DNA of 64,000 bases from Ewingella sp. CoE-038-23 (GTDB lineage: Bacteria > Pseudomonadota > Gammaproteobacteria > Enterobacterales > Enterobacteriaceae). Shown in pieces: positions 1-8,563 of the stretch. A program made the translations under genes and the position numbers. Position 1 is the stretch's first letter. Every line of letters begins with the position of its first letter. A model generated the notes under the pieces. That model saw only the letters and a list, made by a program, of their open reading frames with translations. It searched no databases and was not told the origin of the DNA. The stretch lies in contig NZ_JAZHOH010000001.1 of NCBI RefSeq assembly GCF_040419245.1, forward strand, positions 3,286,001 to 3,350,000. The letters are read 5' to 3'.

Positions 1-736
1 CGATGTCGGTGTTATCGTTATTTTCGCGATAACCCTGACCATGCAGGCCGGAATAGAGCAACTCCGCGCCTAAGCCGTTATCAGCCGTGCCGCCCACCGA
101 GGCGCTGGTTAAGGTTTTCAAGCCGCCGTGCGCCGCGCCTTCAGTTTGGGTGCTGACATCGCCGCCGAAGGTTTTAGGAATGTCTTTGGAAACGAAGTTA
201 ATCACCCCGCCGACGTTCTGCGGCCCGTAGCGCACCGCCGCGCCGCCGCGAATCACATCAATCGACTGGATGTTGCCCATAGACAGAGGTGCCATGGAGA
301 GCTGTGGCTGACCATAAGGCGCCACCGCCAAAGGTACGCCGTCCATCATGATGGTGGAACGCGGGGAGAGGCGAGAGGTTAAGCCACGCACGCCGATGTT
401 CAGAGATATGTCACTACCGCCGGTGCCGTTGTTTTCCTGTACCTGAACGCCCGGCGTGCCGCGCAACGCTTCGCCAATGGTTTCAGCCCCTTTTTCACGG
501 ATCTGCTTTTGGTCGATAATAGTCCGCGCGCCAGGGTGATCGAGCACCGCCGTTTCATTGTCGCCGCTGTCTAACCAGTTACCTACCACGGTCACAGAAT
601 CCGTTCTGTCTTCCGGCGTGGCGGTTGTCGATGGCGTTGCTGTGGTTGGCGTTTTGGTGTCGGCTGCTGATGCGTAATAAGGAAGTGCGATGGCCACGGC
701 CGTGGCAAGGACTGAAAGGCGGTAACGCGCTGACAT
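1..736 (-). CDS. TonB-dependent outer-membrane receptor, N-terminal part (cut by window edge)
   Basis: Outer-membrane receptor for a ferric chelate, taken up with TonB energy. About 245 N-terminal residues are visible: a signal peptide ending near ASA, a TonB-box-like segment (DSVTVVG) and then the plug domain. The plug carries family hallmarks such as GEALRGTPGVQVQ, a GVRG block, MDGVP and IDVIRGGAAVRYGP-NVGGVINF. The plug style resembles FecA-type siderophore receptors, but the substrate cannot be read from this part. The start is ATG at 736. It diverges from the periplasmic binding-protein gene at 906 across a Fur-box-like region, so both are probably induced under iron limitation. The beta-barrel lies beyond the left edge. 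Confidence 0.9.
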   Translation of the reverse strand, partial: MSARYRLSVLATAVAIALPYYASAADTKTPTTATPSTTATPEDRTDSVTVVGNWLDSGDNETAVLDHPGARTIIDQKQIREKGAETIGEALRGTPGVQVQENNGTGGSDISLNIGVRGLTSRLSPRSTIMMDGVPLAVAPYGQPQLSMAPLSMGNIQSIDVIRGGAAVRYGPQNVGGVINFVSKDIPKTFGGDVSTQTEGAAHGGLKTLTSASVGGTADNGLGAELLYSGLHGQGYRENNDNTDI

Positions 737-792
737 ATCTTGTTTTTTCCTGTTATAAAAAGTGTTAACTTTAGGTAAAGAACGTATGTTTA

Positions 793-828
793 ATGCTAAT
801 TGTAATGAGAATTGTTTGCATTATAATC
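793..828. promoter_or_regulatory. Fur box region between divergent iron-uptake genes
   Basis: The AT-rich stretch contains two overlapping 19-mers, starting near 795 and 801. Each matches the 19-bp Fur consensus at 12 of 19 positions by my count. It lies between the receptor gene on the minus strand and the binding-protein gene on the plus strand. Control of both by Fur is inferred from this placement. Confidence 0.65.
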
Positions 829-905
829 AGGAGTGTAAGTATTAGTAAATACTGTGTTTTTTGAAGATTTATCCCCATTCAAGCCGCCTTTCAGGAAGAC
901 CTCTT

Positions 906-2042
906 ATGCTCGCGAAAACATTGCCGGCCCTGCTGTTATTAGGACTGAGTAGTCTGGTGTCTTTTGTTGCTCAGGCTGACCCCATTACGCTGACCGATGT
1001 CACCGGCCGGCAAGTGGTCTTACCAAAGCCTGCTGAACGCGTCATCTTGGCCGACTCACGCGCGATACAAGCTCTTCAGCTTGTTCATCCGACTAAGCCG
1101 TTCGAGTCAATCATCGCCTGGGACAACGCGCTAAAAGCCAAGGCCCCGGATCTGTTCACGCTTTACCAGAACGACTACCCGGAACTGGCAAAATTGCCGA
1201 TGCTGGAGAACGCCTACTACAGCGATTTCAGCGTGGAGAAGACCGTTGGTTTGAAGCCTGACTTAATTATTTTTGATGCGGGCGTAAAGAAGAAACTGGA
1301 AGAGAGCCGGGTTCTTGAGCAGTTAACCAAGATTGGCGTGCCGGTGGTGTTTATCGATTTCCGCCTGCATCCGCTGACCAATACCGTGCCGAGCATTCGC
1401 CTGTTAGGTCAGGCGCTGGGCAATGAGCAGCAAACCGAAGGCTTTTTACACTTCTACCAGTCGCGCATCGACATGATTAACCAGCGCGTAGCGACCCTGA
1501 CCGACCAGCAGAAGCCAAAAGTGTTTATCGAACGTCACGCGGGCATGACCGGCGAAGAGTGCTGTTTTACCTATGGAAAAGGCAGCTTTGGGGAGTTTAT
1601 TCAAACCGCGGGCGGGGTGAATCTGGGCAGCGCGCTGTTTGCGGGCAAAAGCGGCACCATTAATCTGGAGCAGCTGATCACCAGCAAGCCGGATGCTTAC
1701 CTGATGACCGGCGCGGACTGGAGCAGCAGCTTTAAAGAGAGCATCGGCGTGCCTTTGGGCTACAACGCTGACGCCGCGCTTTCGGCGCAACGTCTGGACA
1801 AGCTGATGGCGCGCAACGGCGTCAACGTGCTGGATTCCATCAAGCAGCATCGGGTGCTGGCGGTTTATCATCAGTATTACGATAGCCCGCTGAACATCTT
1901 TGCTATTGAAGCTATCGCCAAGTTCCTGCATCCGGAGCTGTTCAAAGATCTCGACCCGCAGGCCGATTTGGATATGGTGCATAAAGAGTTCTTGCACCAG
2001 CCGTCGAAAGGGCTGTTCTGGCTGGCAGCTAAGCCTCAGTAA
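906..2042 (+). CDS. Periplasmic iron-siderophore (FecB/BtuF-like) binding protein
   Basis: Substrate-binding component of an iron-chelate ABC importer. An open frame extends upstream to a TTG at 861. The ATG at 906 is a better start because an AGGAAG ribosome site precedes it at normal distance and the product then opens with a classic signal peptide (MLAKTLPALLLLG...AQA). The mature protein has the ITLTDVTGR-V-LPKPAERVI opening, then LKPDLIIF and VPVVFIDF, as in class III periplasmic binding proteins. Length is 378 residues. No permease or ATPase gene follows, so the partner transporter must lie elsewhere. Divergent pairing with a TonB receptor and a Fur box supports iron uptake. Confidence 0.85.
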   Translation: MLAKTLPALLLLGLSSLVSFVAQADPITLTDVTGRQVVLPKPAERVILADSRAIQALQLVHPTKPFESIIAWDNALKAKAPDLFTLYQNDYPELAKLPMLENAYYSDFSVEKTVGLKPDLIIFDAGVKKKLEESRVLEQLTKIGVPVVFIDFRLHPLTNTVPSIRLLGQALGNEQQTEGFLHFYQSRIDMINQRVATLTDQQKPKVFIERHAGMTGEECCFTYGKGSFGEFIQTAGGVNLGSALFAGKSGTINLEQLITSKPDAYLMTGADWSSSFKESIGVPLGYNADAALSAQRLDKLMARNGVNVLDSIKQHRVLAVYHQYYDSPLNIFAIEAIAKFLHPELFKDLDPQADLDMVHKEFLHQPSKGLFWLAAKPQ

Positions 2043-2057
2043 CTGATTTTAGTGAGC

Positions 2058-2082
2058 AGAGAGGATTCGGCGAATCCTCTCT
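2058..2082. terminator. Bidirectional hairpin between convergent genes
   Basis: A perfect 10-bp inverted repeat (AGAGAGGATT / AATCCTCTCT) with a 5-nt loop fills the 40-bp gap between the binding-protein gene and the LysR gene. A strong T-run is missing, so efficiency is uncertain. Confidence 0.6.
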
Positions 2083-2973
2083 TCACATCATCCCTTCGCA
2101 CTTCTCCACCACAAATTGCACAAACTTATCCAGCTTGGGCACGTCGTTTTTCTTCGGCGCGTAGAGCAAATGAACGGGGCGCGGCTTAGGTAGAAAGTCC
2201 TCTAACAGCGTAACCAATTTGCCACTGGCTATTTCATCCTGCACCAGAAAATGCGGCTGCATCAGAATGCCATTACTGGCCAGCGCCGCGTCGCGCAGGG
2301 CATAGCCGTCGTTGGATTTCATCACCCAATTATTCGGCCAGGCGATGTCACTCTCCCCTTCGCGCAGGTTCCAGGCAAAGCGCGAATTCCACGTCGAATG
2401 GATCAGCAGGCGATGCTGACTAAGCCCCTCGGGCGCGGTGGGCGTGCCGTGCTGGCGCAGGTATTCCGGCGTGGCGCAAATAATCATCCGATAGAGAAAC
2501 AGCGGCTTGGCCACCAAAGCGTAATCTTTCAAATCGCCGATGCGAAAGGCGCAGTCATAGCTTTCGGCAATCAGGTCCGCCACGCTGTTATTGAGCACCA
2601 GTTCAACTCGAACTTTGGGGTAAAGCTGCATGAATTCCGCCACAATCGGCCCGACAATCTCTTTTCCGACGGTCATCGGCGCGCTGATGCGTAATAAGCC
2701 CTGCGGCTCATTGTTCAGCCCTTCCATCGCCTCATAGGCTTGGTTGACGTTGGCGATAATCCCCTGCGCTGACTCATAAAACAGCTGCCCGGCGGAGGTC
2801 ACCATCATGCTACGGGTGGTTCTTTGCAATAAATCCGTTTTTAAAGTCTTTTCGAGGTTATTGATATATTTCGCCACCATCACCACGGACATATCTTCTT
2901 TTTTGGCCGCGCCGGTAAAGCTCCCCTCTTCAACAACAGAGATAAATACCTCCATAGCTTTTAGCTTATTCAT
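2083..2973 (-). CDS. LysR-family transcriptional regulator
   Basis: DNA-binding regulator of about 296 residues. The N-terminal winged helix-turn-helix covers roughly residues 1-60 (MNKLKAMEVFISVVEEGSFTGAAK..., then LLQRTTRSM). An effector-binding domain follows, opening with LRISAPMTVGKEIVGPIVAEF. The frame runs upstream to a TTG, but the ATG at 2973 has a GAGG site six bases upstream. The next gene on the far side (3087) is divergent and encodes a small exported protein, which may be a target; that is only positional inference. The effector is unknown. Confidence 0.85.
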   Translation of the reverse strand: MNKLKAMEVFISVVEEGSFTGAAKKEDMSVVMVAKYINNLEKTLKTDLLQRTTRSMMVTSAGQLFYESAQGIIANVNQAYEAMEGLNNEPQGLLRISAPMTVGKEIVGPIVAEFMQLYPKVRVELVLNNSVADLIAESYDCAFRIGDLKDYALVAKPLFLYRMIICATPEYLRQHGTPTAPEGLSQHRLLIHSTWNSRFAWNLREGESDIAWPNNWVMKSNDGYALRDAALASNGILMQPHFLVQDEIASGKLVTLLEDFLPKPRPVHLLYAPKKNDVPKLDKFVQFVVEKCEGMM

Positions 2974-3086
2974 ACTAAACCTCAAGTTAATACTGTTTAA
3001 ACCTCAGCAGGGTTCACTCAGTTAAATATTTCCTATACCTTGCTGGTCCTAAGACTAATACAGAGTACCGGCCAAGTGGAAATAAG

Positions 3087-3503
3087 ATGTCAATTATTCA
3101 TGGAGAGAGAAAGAATAATCACGGAGTGAAAAAAACCAAATTACTCAGCATGTTACTCCTCACACTGTGTTGCAGCCTGTACTCTTCTTCTATTTACGCA
3201 ATGCAGCAATACGCCCTTAATTGTCCGGGCAGAGGGGATATGACGGTCAGTATTACAGATTATGTGATAACGACCCTACTCTGGAGTGAGGGATTTATTG
3301 TCGCGCCGCGCCCGGCCAGCTACACGGATAAAAGCGGGGATGTGTTGACGGTGTATCAATTTAGAAATAATGACATGTTGTTGGTCAATAAAATAAAAAA
3401 CCGCTACTTCTTTATATATCGCGATGAAAATAAAAATCAAAAAGAGGTGGAATGTATAAAAGGCCCCAACCAGCGGATAGTGGTCAAATGGGCCAGCAGT
3501 TAA
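3087..3503 (+). CDS. Small exported protein of unknown function
   Basis: I do not recognise this family. The 138-residue frame starts at ATG 3087. An in-frame GTG at 3126 would give a cleaner signal peptide (KKTKLLSMLLLTLCCSLYSSSIYA), so the start is uncertain. The mature part is about 100 residues, begins near MQQYALNC, has two cysteines (ALNCPG and VECIKG) that could form a disulfide, and is rich in beta-prone residues. It is transcribed away from the LysR gene at 2973 and ends at a terminator-like hairpin. Probable location is the periplasm or outside the cell. Confidence 0.65.
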   Translation: MSIIHGERKNNHGVKKTKLLSMLLLTLCCSLYSSSIYAMQQYALNCPGRGDMTVSITDYVITTLLWSEGFIVAPRPASYTDKSGDVLTVYQFRNNDMLLVNKIKNRYFFIYRDENKNQKEVECIKGPNQRIVVKWASS

Positions 3504-3504
3504 C

Positions 3505-3531
3505 GGCGAGGCTCAATCAAGCCGCCTCGCC
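3505..3531. terminator. Hairpin between convergent genes
   Basis: Inverted repeat GGCGAGGC / GCCTCGCC with an 11-nt loop, just after the small exported protein and before the stop of the tautomerase gene. No long T-run on either side. Confidence 0.5.
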
Positions 3532-3540
3532 CTAGCCTGA

Positions 3541-3741
3541 CTATCCGCGTTTACGCCTCACCGTAATGGTTTCACCCGCCACGCCCCAGTTGTCGGTATC
3601 CACTTCGTCAATGATCACAAAGGTGGTTTGCGGATCTTTGTTCAGCACTTTCACCAGCAAATCTGTCGCCCCGGCGATCAGCGCGGCTTTCTGCTCGGCG
3701 GTCACCCCTTCGCGGGTAACTTGTATATTAATGAATGGCAT
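3541..3741 (-). CDS. 4-oxalocrotonate tautomerase family protein
   Basis: Small tautomerase of 66 residues. It begins M-P-F-I-N-I, so Pro becomes residue 1 after Met removal and acts as the catalytic base typical of this superfamily. The pattern that follows (QVTREGVT-EQKAALI-GATDLL, then TFVIIDEVD) fits the single beta-alpha-beta unit, which normally forms hexamers. It lies 13 bp downstream of the SDR gene on the same strand and is likely cotranscribed. The substrate is unknown; such pairs are common in catabolic or detoxifying operons controlled by a divergent LysR protein. Confidence 0.85.
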   Translation of the reverse strand: MPFINIQVTREGVTAEQKAALIAGATDLLVKVLNKDPQTTFVIIDEVDTDNWGVAGETITVRRKRG

Positions 3742-3754
3742 AGCCTATCTCCTG

Positions 3755-4486
3755 TTACCAAACGCCAGCGGTCGAGCCGCCATCGACCGGCAACACCACG
3801 CCGGAGGTGAATTTCGCATCCACCAGATACAACACCGCATCGACCACGTCGTCGGTACTTCCGGTGCGCCCGGCGGGTGACAACGAGCGCAGGAATACGC
3901 CGTCGCCGCCGCTGTGCAGCGGAGTTTCAATCACGCCCGGCGCCACGGCATTGACCTGCACGTTTTTATCCGCCAGCTCCAGCGCCAGTGACTGCGTCGC
4001 CGCGTTCAGACCCCCTTTCACCATTACCGGCAGCAGTGACGGCACTTTACGCAGTGGCTGCACCCCAAGGCTGGCAGTGATGTTGATGATGTGGCCGCTG
4101 CGCTGGTTGCTCATCAACTCCGCCGCGCGCTGGGCCGGGAAGAAGAAGCCTTTCAGGTTGGTCGCCAGCAGCGAGTCCAAATCATTGGCGGTGTACATCT
4201 GCACCGGCTTGGCGATGAAAATACCGGCGTTGTTGATCAAGATATCCACTCGCCCGAACTGATCCAGGGCGGTGTCAAACAGGCGCTTGGTGGTGTCCGG
4301 CAAGGCAATATCCCCTGCCACGCCGAGGAAGTTTTTCGGGTTACCGAGTTTTTGTGCCGCCTCTGCCAAACGCTCGCTGGTGCGGGCATTGCCCACCACA
4401 TTGTCGCCACGCTTTAAGAACGCTTCAGCCAGTGCAAAACCAATACCACTTGATGCGCCGGTGATCACCACAGTTTGTTGACTCAT
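3755..4486 (-). CDS. SDR-fold protein lacking the canonical catalytic Tyr
   Basis: A 243-residue Rossmann-fold protein of the short-chain dehydrogenase/reductase family. The cofactor motif TGASSGIG is at residues 9-16, and the later NNAG and VNAVAPGVI-TP blocks are present. In classical SDRs the catalytic YxxxK follows a serine. Here the matching stretch reads LLPVMVKGGLNAATQ: the Lys is kept, but Pro stands at the Tyr position and the spacing from the Ser region is altered. It may be a non-classical reductase or a binding protein. It diverges from the LysR gene at 4636, a standard regulator-target layout, and is followed by the tautomerase. Confidence 0.85.
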   Translation of the reverse strand: MSQQTVVITGASSGIGFALAEAFLKRGDNVVGNARTSERLAEAAQKLGNPKNFLGVAGDIALPDTTKRLFDTALDQFGRVDILINNAGIFIAKPVQMYTANDLDSLLATNLKGFFFPAQRAAELMSNQRSGHIINITASLGVQPLRKVPSLLPVMVKGGLNAATQSLALELADKNVQVNAVAPGVIETPLHSGGDGVFLRSLSPAGRTGSTDDVVDAVLYLVDAKFTSGVVLPVDGGSTAGVW

Positions 4487-4635
4487 AACACACTCCTTTA
4501 AACGCTAAGTTGGCACTCGGATAAATGCCGCTGTTGACTCACTGCGGCCACTTTACTTATGCGTTCAGGTGCGATAAATAAGGCTAAATGACATTCATTT
4601 ATTACTTCATGTAATCAATAAGGTGTAACTCACCC

Positions 4636-5547
4636 ATGCAACGCGACTTCGACGACATCATGCTTGGCAGTCTGGAACTGTTCTGTCTGGCGGCGGAAAC
4701 CGGCGGGTTCAGCAAGGCGGCGACGCAGGCGGGCGTGACCCCGGCGGCGGTGAGCCGGGCAGTATCGCGTTTGGAAGAGCGCCTTGGCGTACGGCTGTTT
4801 GTGCGCACCACCCGGCAAATCCGGCTGACCGAGGCGGGCGAGCAGTATCGGGCGCAGTGTTTAGCAGCCCTGACTCTGTTGAAAGACGCCGAAATGTCGC
4901 TCAGCGGGCAGCAGTCACAGCCTGCGGGAAAAGTGCGCCTCAGCATGCCGACGGCCTATGCCCATTGGCGAGTCTTGCCTTTGCTGGCGCGTTTTCAGGC
5001 ACTCTATCCCCAGTTGGCCGTCGACACGCATATCAGCAATCGCAATATCGATTTTTTCGACGAGGGTTTTGATCTGGCGATTCGCGGCAGAGCACCCGCC
5101 GAGTCCAATATGATTGCCCGTAAAATCGAGGATGCCGAGCTGATTGTGGTGGCCTCGCCGCACTATCTGGCGAGCGCGCCCGCGCTGAATACCCCGGACG
5201 ATTTAACTCATCATCACTGTATTGGTTATGAACTTTCCAGCAGCGGCCGCTCCCTGCCGTGGTTGTTCCGCCAGCAAGGGGGAATCAGTGAAAGGGTGAT
5301 GAATCATCACATCAACTGCTCTGAAGATTATATCGGCGGCCTGACTCTGGCTCGCCACGGCGCGGGGCTGTTCCAAATTTATCGCTTCGTGGCGCAAGAA
5401 GATCTCAACAGCGGGCAACTGGTGGAAGTGCTCAAAGAGTTCGGCGGCACCCACCGCCCTTTTTACCTGCTCTACCCTCATGCCCGCTTCCTGCCTCTGC
5501 GCACCCGCACTATGGTTGATTTTCTGCTCGCCGCGCTGCGCCACTAA
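4636..5547 (+). CDS. LysR-family regulator, divergent from the SDR gene
   Basis: A 303-residue LysR protein. The N-terminal HTH spans about residues 10-65 (LELFCLAAETGGFSKAA...VTPAAVSRAVSRLEERLG, then LFVRTTR). The effector domain opens at KVRLSMPTAYAHWRVLPLLARF. It resembles the CrgA/DsdC-like LysR branch that often sits divergently from oxidoreductases. The ATG at 4636 follows an AAGGTG at somewhat long spacing. Likely target is the SDR-tautomerase pair through the 150-bp divergent spacer. Confidence 0.85.
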   Translation: MQRDFDDIMLGSLELFCLAAETGGFSKAATQAGVTPAAVSRAVSRLEERLGVRLFVRTTRQIRLTEAGEQYRAQCLAALTLLKDAEMSLSGQQSQPAGKVRLSMPTAYAHWRVLPLLARFQALYPQLAVDTHISNRNIDFFDEGFDLAIRGRAPAESNMIARKIEDAELIVVASPHYLASAPALNTPDDLTHHHCIGYELSSSGRSLPWLFRQQGGISERVMNHHINCSEDYIGGLTLARHGAGLFQIYRFVAQEDLNSGQLVEVLKEFGGTHRPFYLLYPHARFLPLRTRTMVDFLLAALRH

Positions 5548-5568
5548 TCCCCTTCCCCTCGCCAAACT

Positions 5569-5590
5569 TCTCTCCCCTGGTGGAGAGAAT
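5569..5590. terminator. Perfect 8-bp hairpin after the LysR gene
   Basis: TTCTCTCC / GGAGAGAA with a 6-nt loop, 22 bases after the stop codon. The following bases are not a T-run, so it may be a weak terminator or an mRNA end. Confidence 0.4.
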
Positions 5591-5707
5591 ACCCACATAG
5601 TTTATGAATTTTTACCTGTCAAAAAATAACCCATCTATTCCCTGCGCTTTTTGAAGATTTGAGAAGTCCCTCACAAAACATAAATCCCTCTAAAGTTTGT
5701 GGAACTG

Positions 5708-5803
5708 GTGAAAATTTCTTCTCACTCATTGAAGGAAGTCGAACAGCACAAGAAGGCCGTCTGCACCGTTCGACTGGGATCGTTACCGGAGAAAAAGACA
5801 TAA
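5708..5803 (+). CDS. Possible 31-residue peptide upstream of the glycosyltransferase cluster
   Basis: Short open frame with a GTG start at 5708 (another in-frame GTG at 5699) and a weak GTGGAA-type site upstream. The peptide is basic, begins MKISSHSLKEVEQ and has one cysteine (AVCTV) near the middle. It lies 53 bp before the first cluster gene on the same strand. Nothing but position and an intact frame supports it. It could be a leader peptide, a modified peptide precursor, or chance. Confidence 0.25.
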   Translation: MKISSHSLKEVEQHKKAVCTVRLGSLPEKKT

Positions 5804-5856
5804 AGACAAAATGATATTAAATACATGAATTAAATGGAAATAGTCTGAGGTGTGCA

Positions 5857-7233
5857 ATGCGACATAGCCAAGATAAGTGTGCAATGTTTGTTTCGTTCGA
5901 TGCTGTCGCGGTATCAGGGATCACGGTCGAGGCAATGAAAATTGCCAAGAAGCTGCAAGATCGGGGGTTCCGGTCGTATCTGGATTTGGGATACGACATC
6001 AAGATTGATAAGGGAAACTTTAATAAGCCCTATGACGTGGAGCTTTCGATCTATCGCGACGTCTTCACGCTGGTGCGCATCGACGACATCACGTCGATCC
6101 CCAATTACGATCTGGATTTTATTGAATACGCCCACAGTGCGCTGATCAGCCAAAAAAGCCCGATCGGTGACAATGAAAAGACCGCGCTGTTACAGACCAT
6201 CGACCAGACGGCGCGGCTGCTTGCCCAGCGCATCGTGGCGCTCTGGCAGCAGCTGGGTATCAGTAATCTGGTGGTTGAAAACGGCACCCTGCCGGAAAAT
6301 ATCATTTATACCAAGGCGTTATATCTGGCGATTGAACAATACGGCCAGCAGCAAGATTTAGGGAATTTTGTTATCTGGCGCGACCACGACCTGATGTGGA
6401 ACAGCGAAAAGACGGTGATGAAATATGGCCCTGCGCCCTACTCTCACGCCATTAAGCCGGTAAAATCCAAACACATCACTTATGTCACGCTCAATGATCA
6501 CCTGAAGCAGAAACTTGAAGCCTGGTGTAATTACGACGTAGACGTCAAAGTGAAGAAAAATACCTATGACTTTTCGCCGCAGAAGGCGCGTTGCAATATT
6601 AGAGACCGGTTAAGCGTTCGCGCCGATGATATTTTAATTGCCCGCACCACCCGTATTATTCCGCAAAAACGTTTAGACCGCGATGTCATGCTGGTAAGCC
6701 ATCTCAATACATTATTCCATAATAGCAACAGCGATCGGCGAGTCTATTTAGCGGTTGCCGGCAATGAAAATGAAAATCACGGTTATTTCCAAGAGCTGGA
6801 TAAACTGTCTGAAAAACTGAATGTAAAACCCTATATTAAATTTATCGGCGCGCTGCCCCATGAGTGTATGCAGTCAGAAAGCGACGCCATCGCCATAGAA
6901 GACTTATATCACTCCTGTGATCTTGTCTCTTTCCTCACCTCTTATGACTACGACAGCTACGGCAACCCAATTGGCGAGGCGGTGAGCCACCGGCGCTGCT
7001 ACATCACCACCAGCTATGAGTATTACCACGAAGTGTACGGCCAGCACGGCTTCGAAGCCCCGGTCATGGCCATATCCGAGCAGCAGGACGGTTTACCCAA
7101 CCCTGAGTTTATTCATGATTTATATCAGTTTCTTAACAATAAGGAATATATGGCGCACGTGGCGGATAAAAACTTCGCCTTGGGGCAGCAGGTGCTCTCC
7201 AATAATGTGATCGACATTTTAAATGTGAATTAA
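5857..7233 (+). CDS. GT4-like glycosyltransferase (GT-B fold)
   Basis: A cytoplasmic glycosyltransferase of 458 residues with no signal peptide or membrane segment. The N-terminal half opens with MFVSFDAVAVSGITVEAMKIAKKLQDRG, typical of the acceptor-side Rossmann domain. The C-terminal half carries a GT4-style donor region: ARTTRIIPQKRLDRDV, VAGNENE, then FLTSYDYDSYGNPIGEAVSHR with the glutamate expected in the E-containing donor motif. Sugar donor and acceptor cannot be read. ATG 5857 has TGAGGTG upstream. It is the first clear gene of a six-gene block (52 bp to the next gene) and is more AT-rich than the later genes. I infer it initiates or extends the glycan part of the cluster product. 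Confidence 0.75.
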   Translation: MRHSQDKCAMFVSFDAVAVSGITVEAMKIAKKLQDRGFRSYLDLGYDIKIDKGNFNKPYDVELSIYRDVFTLVRIDDITSIPNYDLDFIEYAHSALISQKSPIGDNEKTALLQTIDQTARLLAQRIVALWQQLGISNLVVENGTLPENIIYTKALYLAIEQYGQQQDLGNFVIWRDHDLMWNSEKTVMKYGPAPYSHAIKPVKSKHITYVTLNDHLKQKLEAWCNYDVDVKVKKNTYDFSPQKARCNIRDRLSVRADDILIARTTRIIPQKRLDRDVMLVSHLNTLFHNSNSDRRVYLAVAGNENENHGYFQELDKLSEKLNVKPYIKFIGALPHECMQSESDAIAIEDLYHSCDLVSFLTSYDYDSYGNPIGEAVSHRRCYITTSYEYYHEVYGQHGFEAPVMAISEQQDGLPNPEFIHDLYQFLNNKEYMAHVADKNFALGQQVLSNNVIDILNVN

Positions 7234-7285
7234 TTTAAAAACCTAACCCATTTCATTCTGGATATTACTCTATTCTGGAGAACTT

Positions 7286-8563
7286 ATGCGCGGCTCAATT
7301 TTCGTGTCAGTAGTGCTACCCGTATATAATGAAAGCGACCGTATTGATGAAGTATTAATTTCACTCTTCAATCAGAAAACCAAAGATAACCTGATCACTC
7401 ACGACAGCTATGAGTTAATTATCGTGGATAATAATTCCACCGATGATTCCGTGGCAAAAATAAACGCATTTAGCGCCAAGAACCCCTCAATGGATATTCA
7501 TGTCATTGATGAGAAAGTTCAGGGAGTTTCTTCTGCCAGAAAGCGCGGCATGGATTACGCCTCGCTGCGATCTAAAGCCCGCGACAGCCGCCTCGGGCAG
7601 AAGCGAAAACACTATATTGTCTCCGCCGACGCCGACTGCACCGTGGACACCTACTGGCTGTATGAGCTGATTAACACCATGGTCAGCCAGCAGGGCGATT
7701 TAGGCACCTGTAACTACTATTACAACGCCGAAGATTTCGAAAAACGCCCTAACCTGTTCAACGAAATTAAGAAAACCCTACGCCTGCGCGAATACTCTTT
7801 CTCGCTGTTTGGCGGCTTCCCCGACGGTAAAGGCTTTGGGGTCGAGCGCGGCCTGTACGACGCCATTGGCGGCATTGAAATCTTCTACCAGCTCAACAAA
7901 GGCCGCTTTGTAGAGCACCTGTCCGACGACTGGGACTTCGGCATCAAAATCATCGCCTACGGCGGCAAGCCGGTCTACGCCAGAAATTCCTATGTCGAAA
8001 TCAACAGCCGCCGGGTCGATACCATTCTGGATGAAGTGATCACCGGCGTTGCTTACGGCAGCGACGGCATCATTATCATGAAAGACGTGCGCCCGGACGT
8101 TGAGCAGCAAAAGCCGACGCTGGTTGACACCACCCCGGCCGAATCCAAACAGGCGTGGGACTATTCGGTGAAGGACTATACGCCGAAAAACATCATTCTG
8201 CCCGCCCTGCTCAACCCTTATATCTTGTTAGAAAACAGCGAAGTGCGCGATTTCTTCTCCGGCCCGCTGGCTGACAACCTCTACCGCCGCATTCACGAGT
8301 TAAAACATGAAATGCGTATTATCGATTTCAAACCGATCCACGCCTATAAGACCCCGGCCTATCGCCTCTATTTCGAATTCCGCGATGAGATCTTTGCCGC
8401 CATGCGCCGCGCGGTCGGCGACGACATTGGCTATCCGCCTGCCCTGCCCGCCTGTTTCGACCAGGTGAAAGCCGAAGACTTCACGCGCTTTGTTTACTAC
8501 TTCTGCGAAGACCGCGAGTCCGGTGAAGCCCACAACTATTTTGCCAATGGAGGCGTATTCTGA
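7286..8563 (+). CDS. GT2 family glycosyltransferase (GT-A fold)
   Basis: Inverting glycosyltransferase of 425 residues. The N-terminus VSVVLPVYNES is the nucleotide-sugar binding start of GT2. Then come LIIVDNNSTDDS, the metal-binding acidic motif SADADC near residue 115, and a late LSDDWDFGIKI acceptor/base region. The C-terminal 150 residues have no clear membrane helices, so it is probably a soluble transferase. GGAG precedes the ATG. Its stop codon overlaps the ATG of the radical SAM gene (TGATG), implying translational coupling. The substrate is unknown; the pairing with another glycosyltransferase suggests two sugar additions. Confidence 0.8.
   Translation: MRGSIFVSVVLPVYNESDRIDEVLISLFNQKTKDNLITHDSYELIIVDNNSTDDSVAKINAFSAKNPSMDIHVIDEKVQGVSSARKRGMDYASLRSKARDSRLGQKRKHYIVSADADCTVDTYWLYELINTMVSQQGDLGTCNYYYNAEDFEKRPNLFNEIKKTLRLREYSFSLFGGFPDGKGFGVERGLYDAIGGIEIFYQLNKGRFVEHLSDDWDFGIKIIAYGGKPVYARNSYVEINSRRVDTILDEVITGVAYGSDGIIIMKDVRPDVEQQKPTLVDTTPAESKQAWDYSVKDYTPKNIILPALLNPYILLENSEVRDFFSGPLADNLYRRIHELKHEMRIIDFKPIHAYKTPAYRLYFEFRDEIFAAMRRAVGDDIGYPPALPACFDQVKAEDFTRFVYYFCEDRESGEAHNYFANGGVF

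Noticed and set aside
861..905. Longer N-terminus of the iron-binding protein
   Set aside because: TTG start without a site; it would bury the signal peptide that begins at ATG 906.
1446..1997. Long frame on the minus strand inside the iron-binding gene
   Set aside because: Shadow of the real gene; no ribosome site and no protein family.
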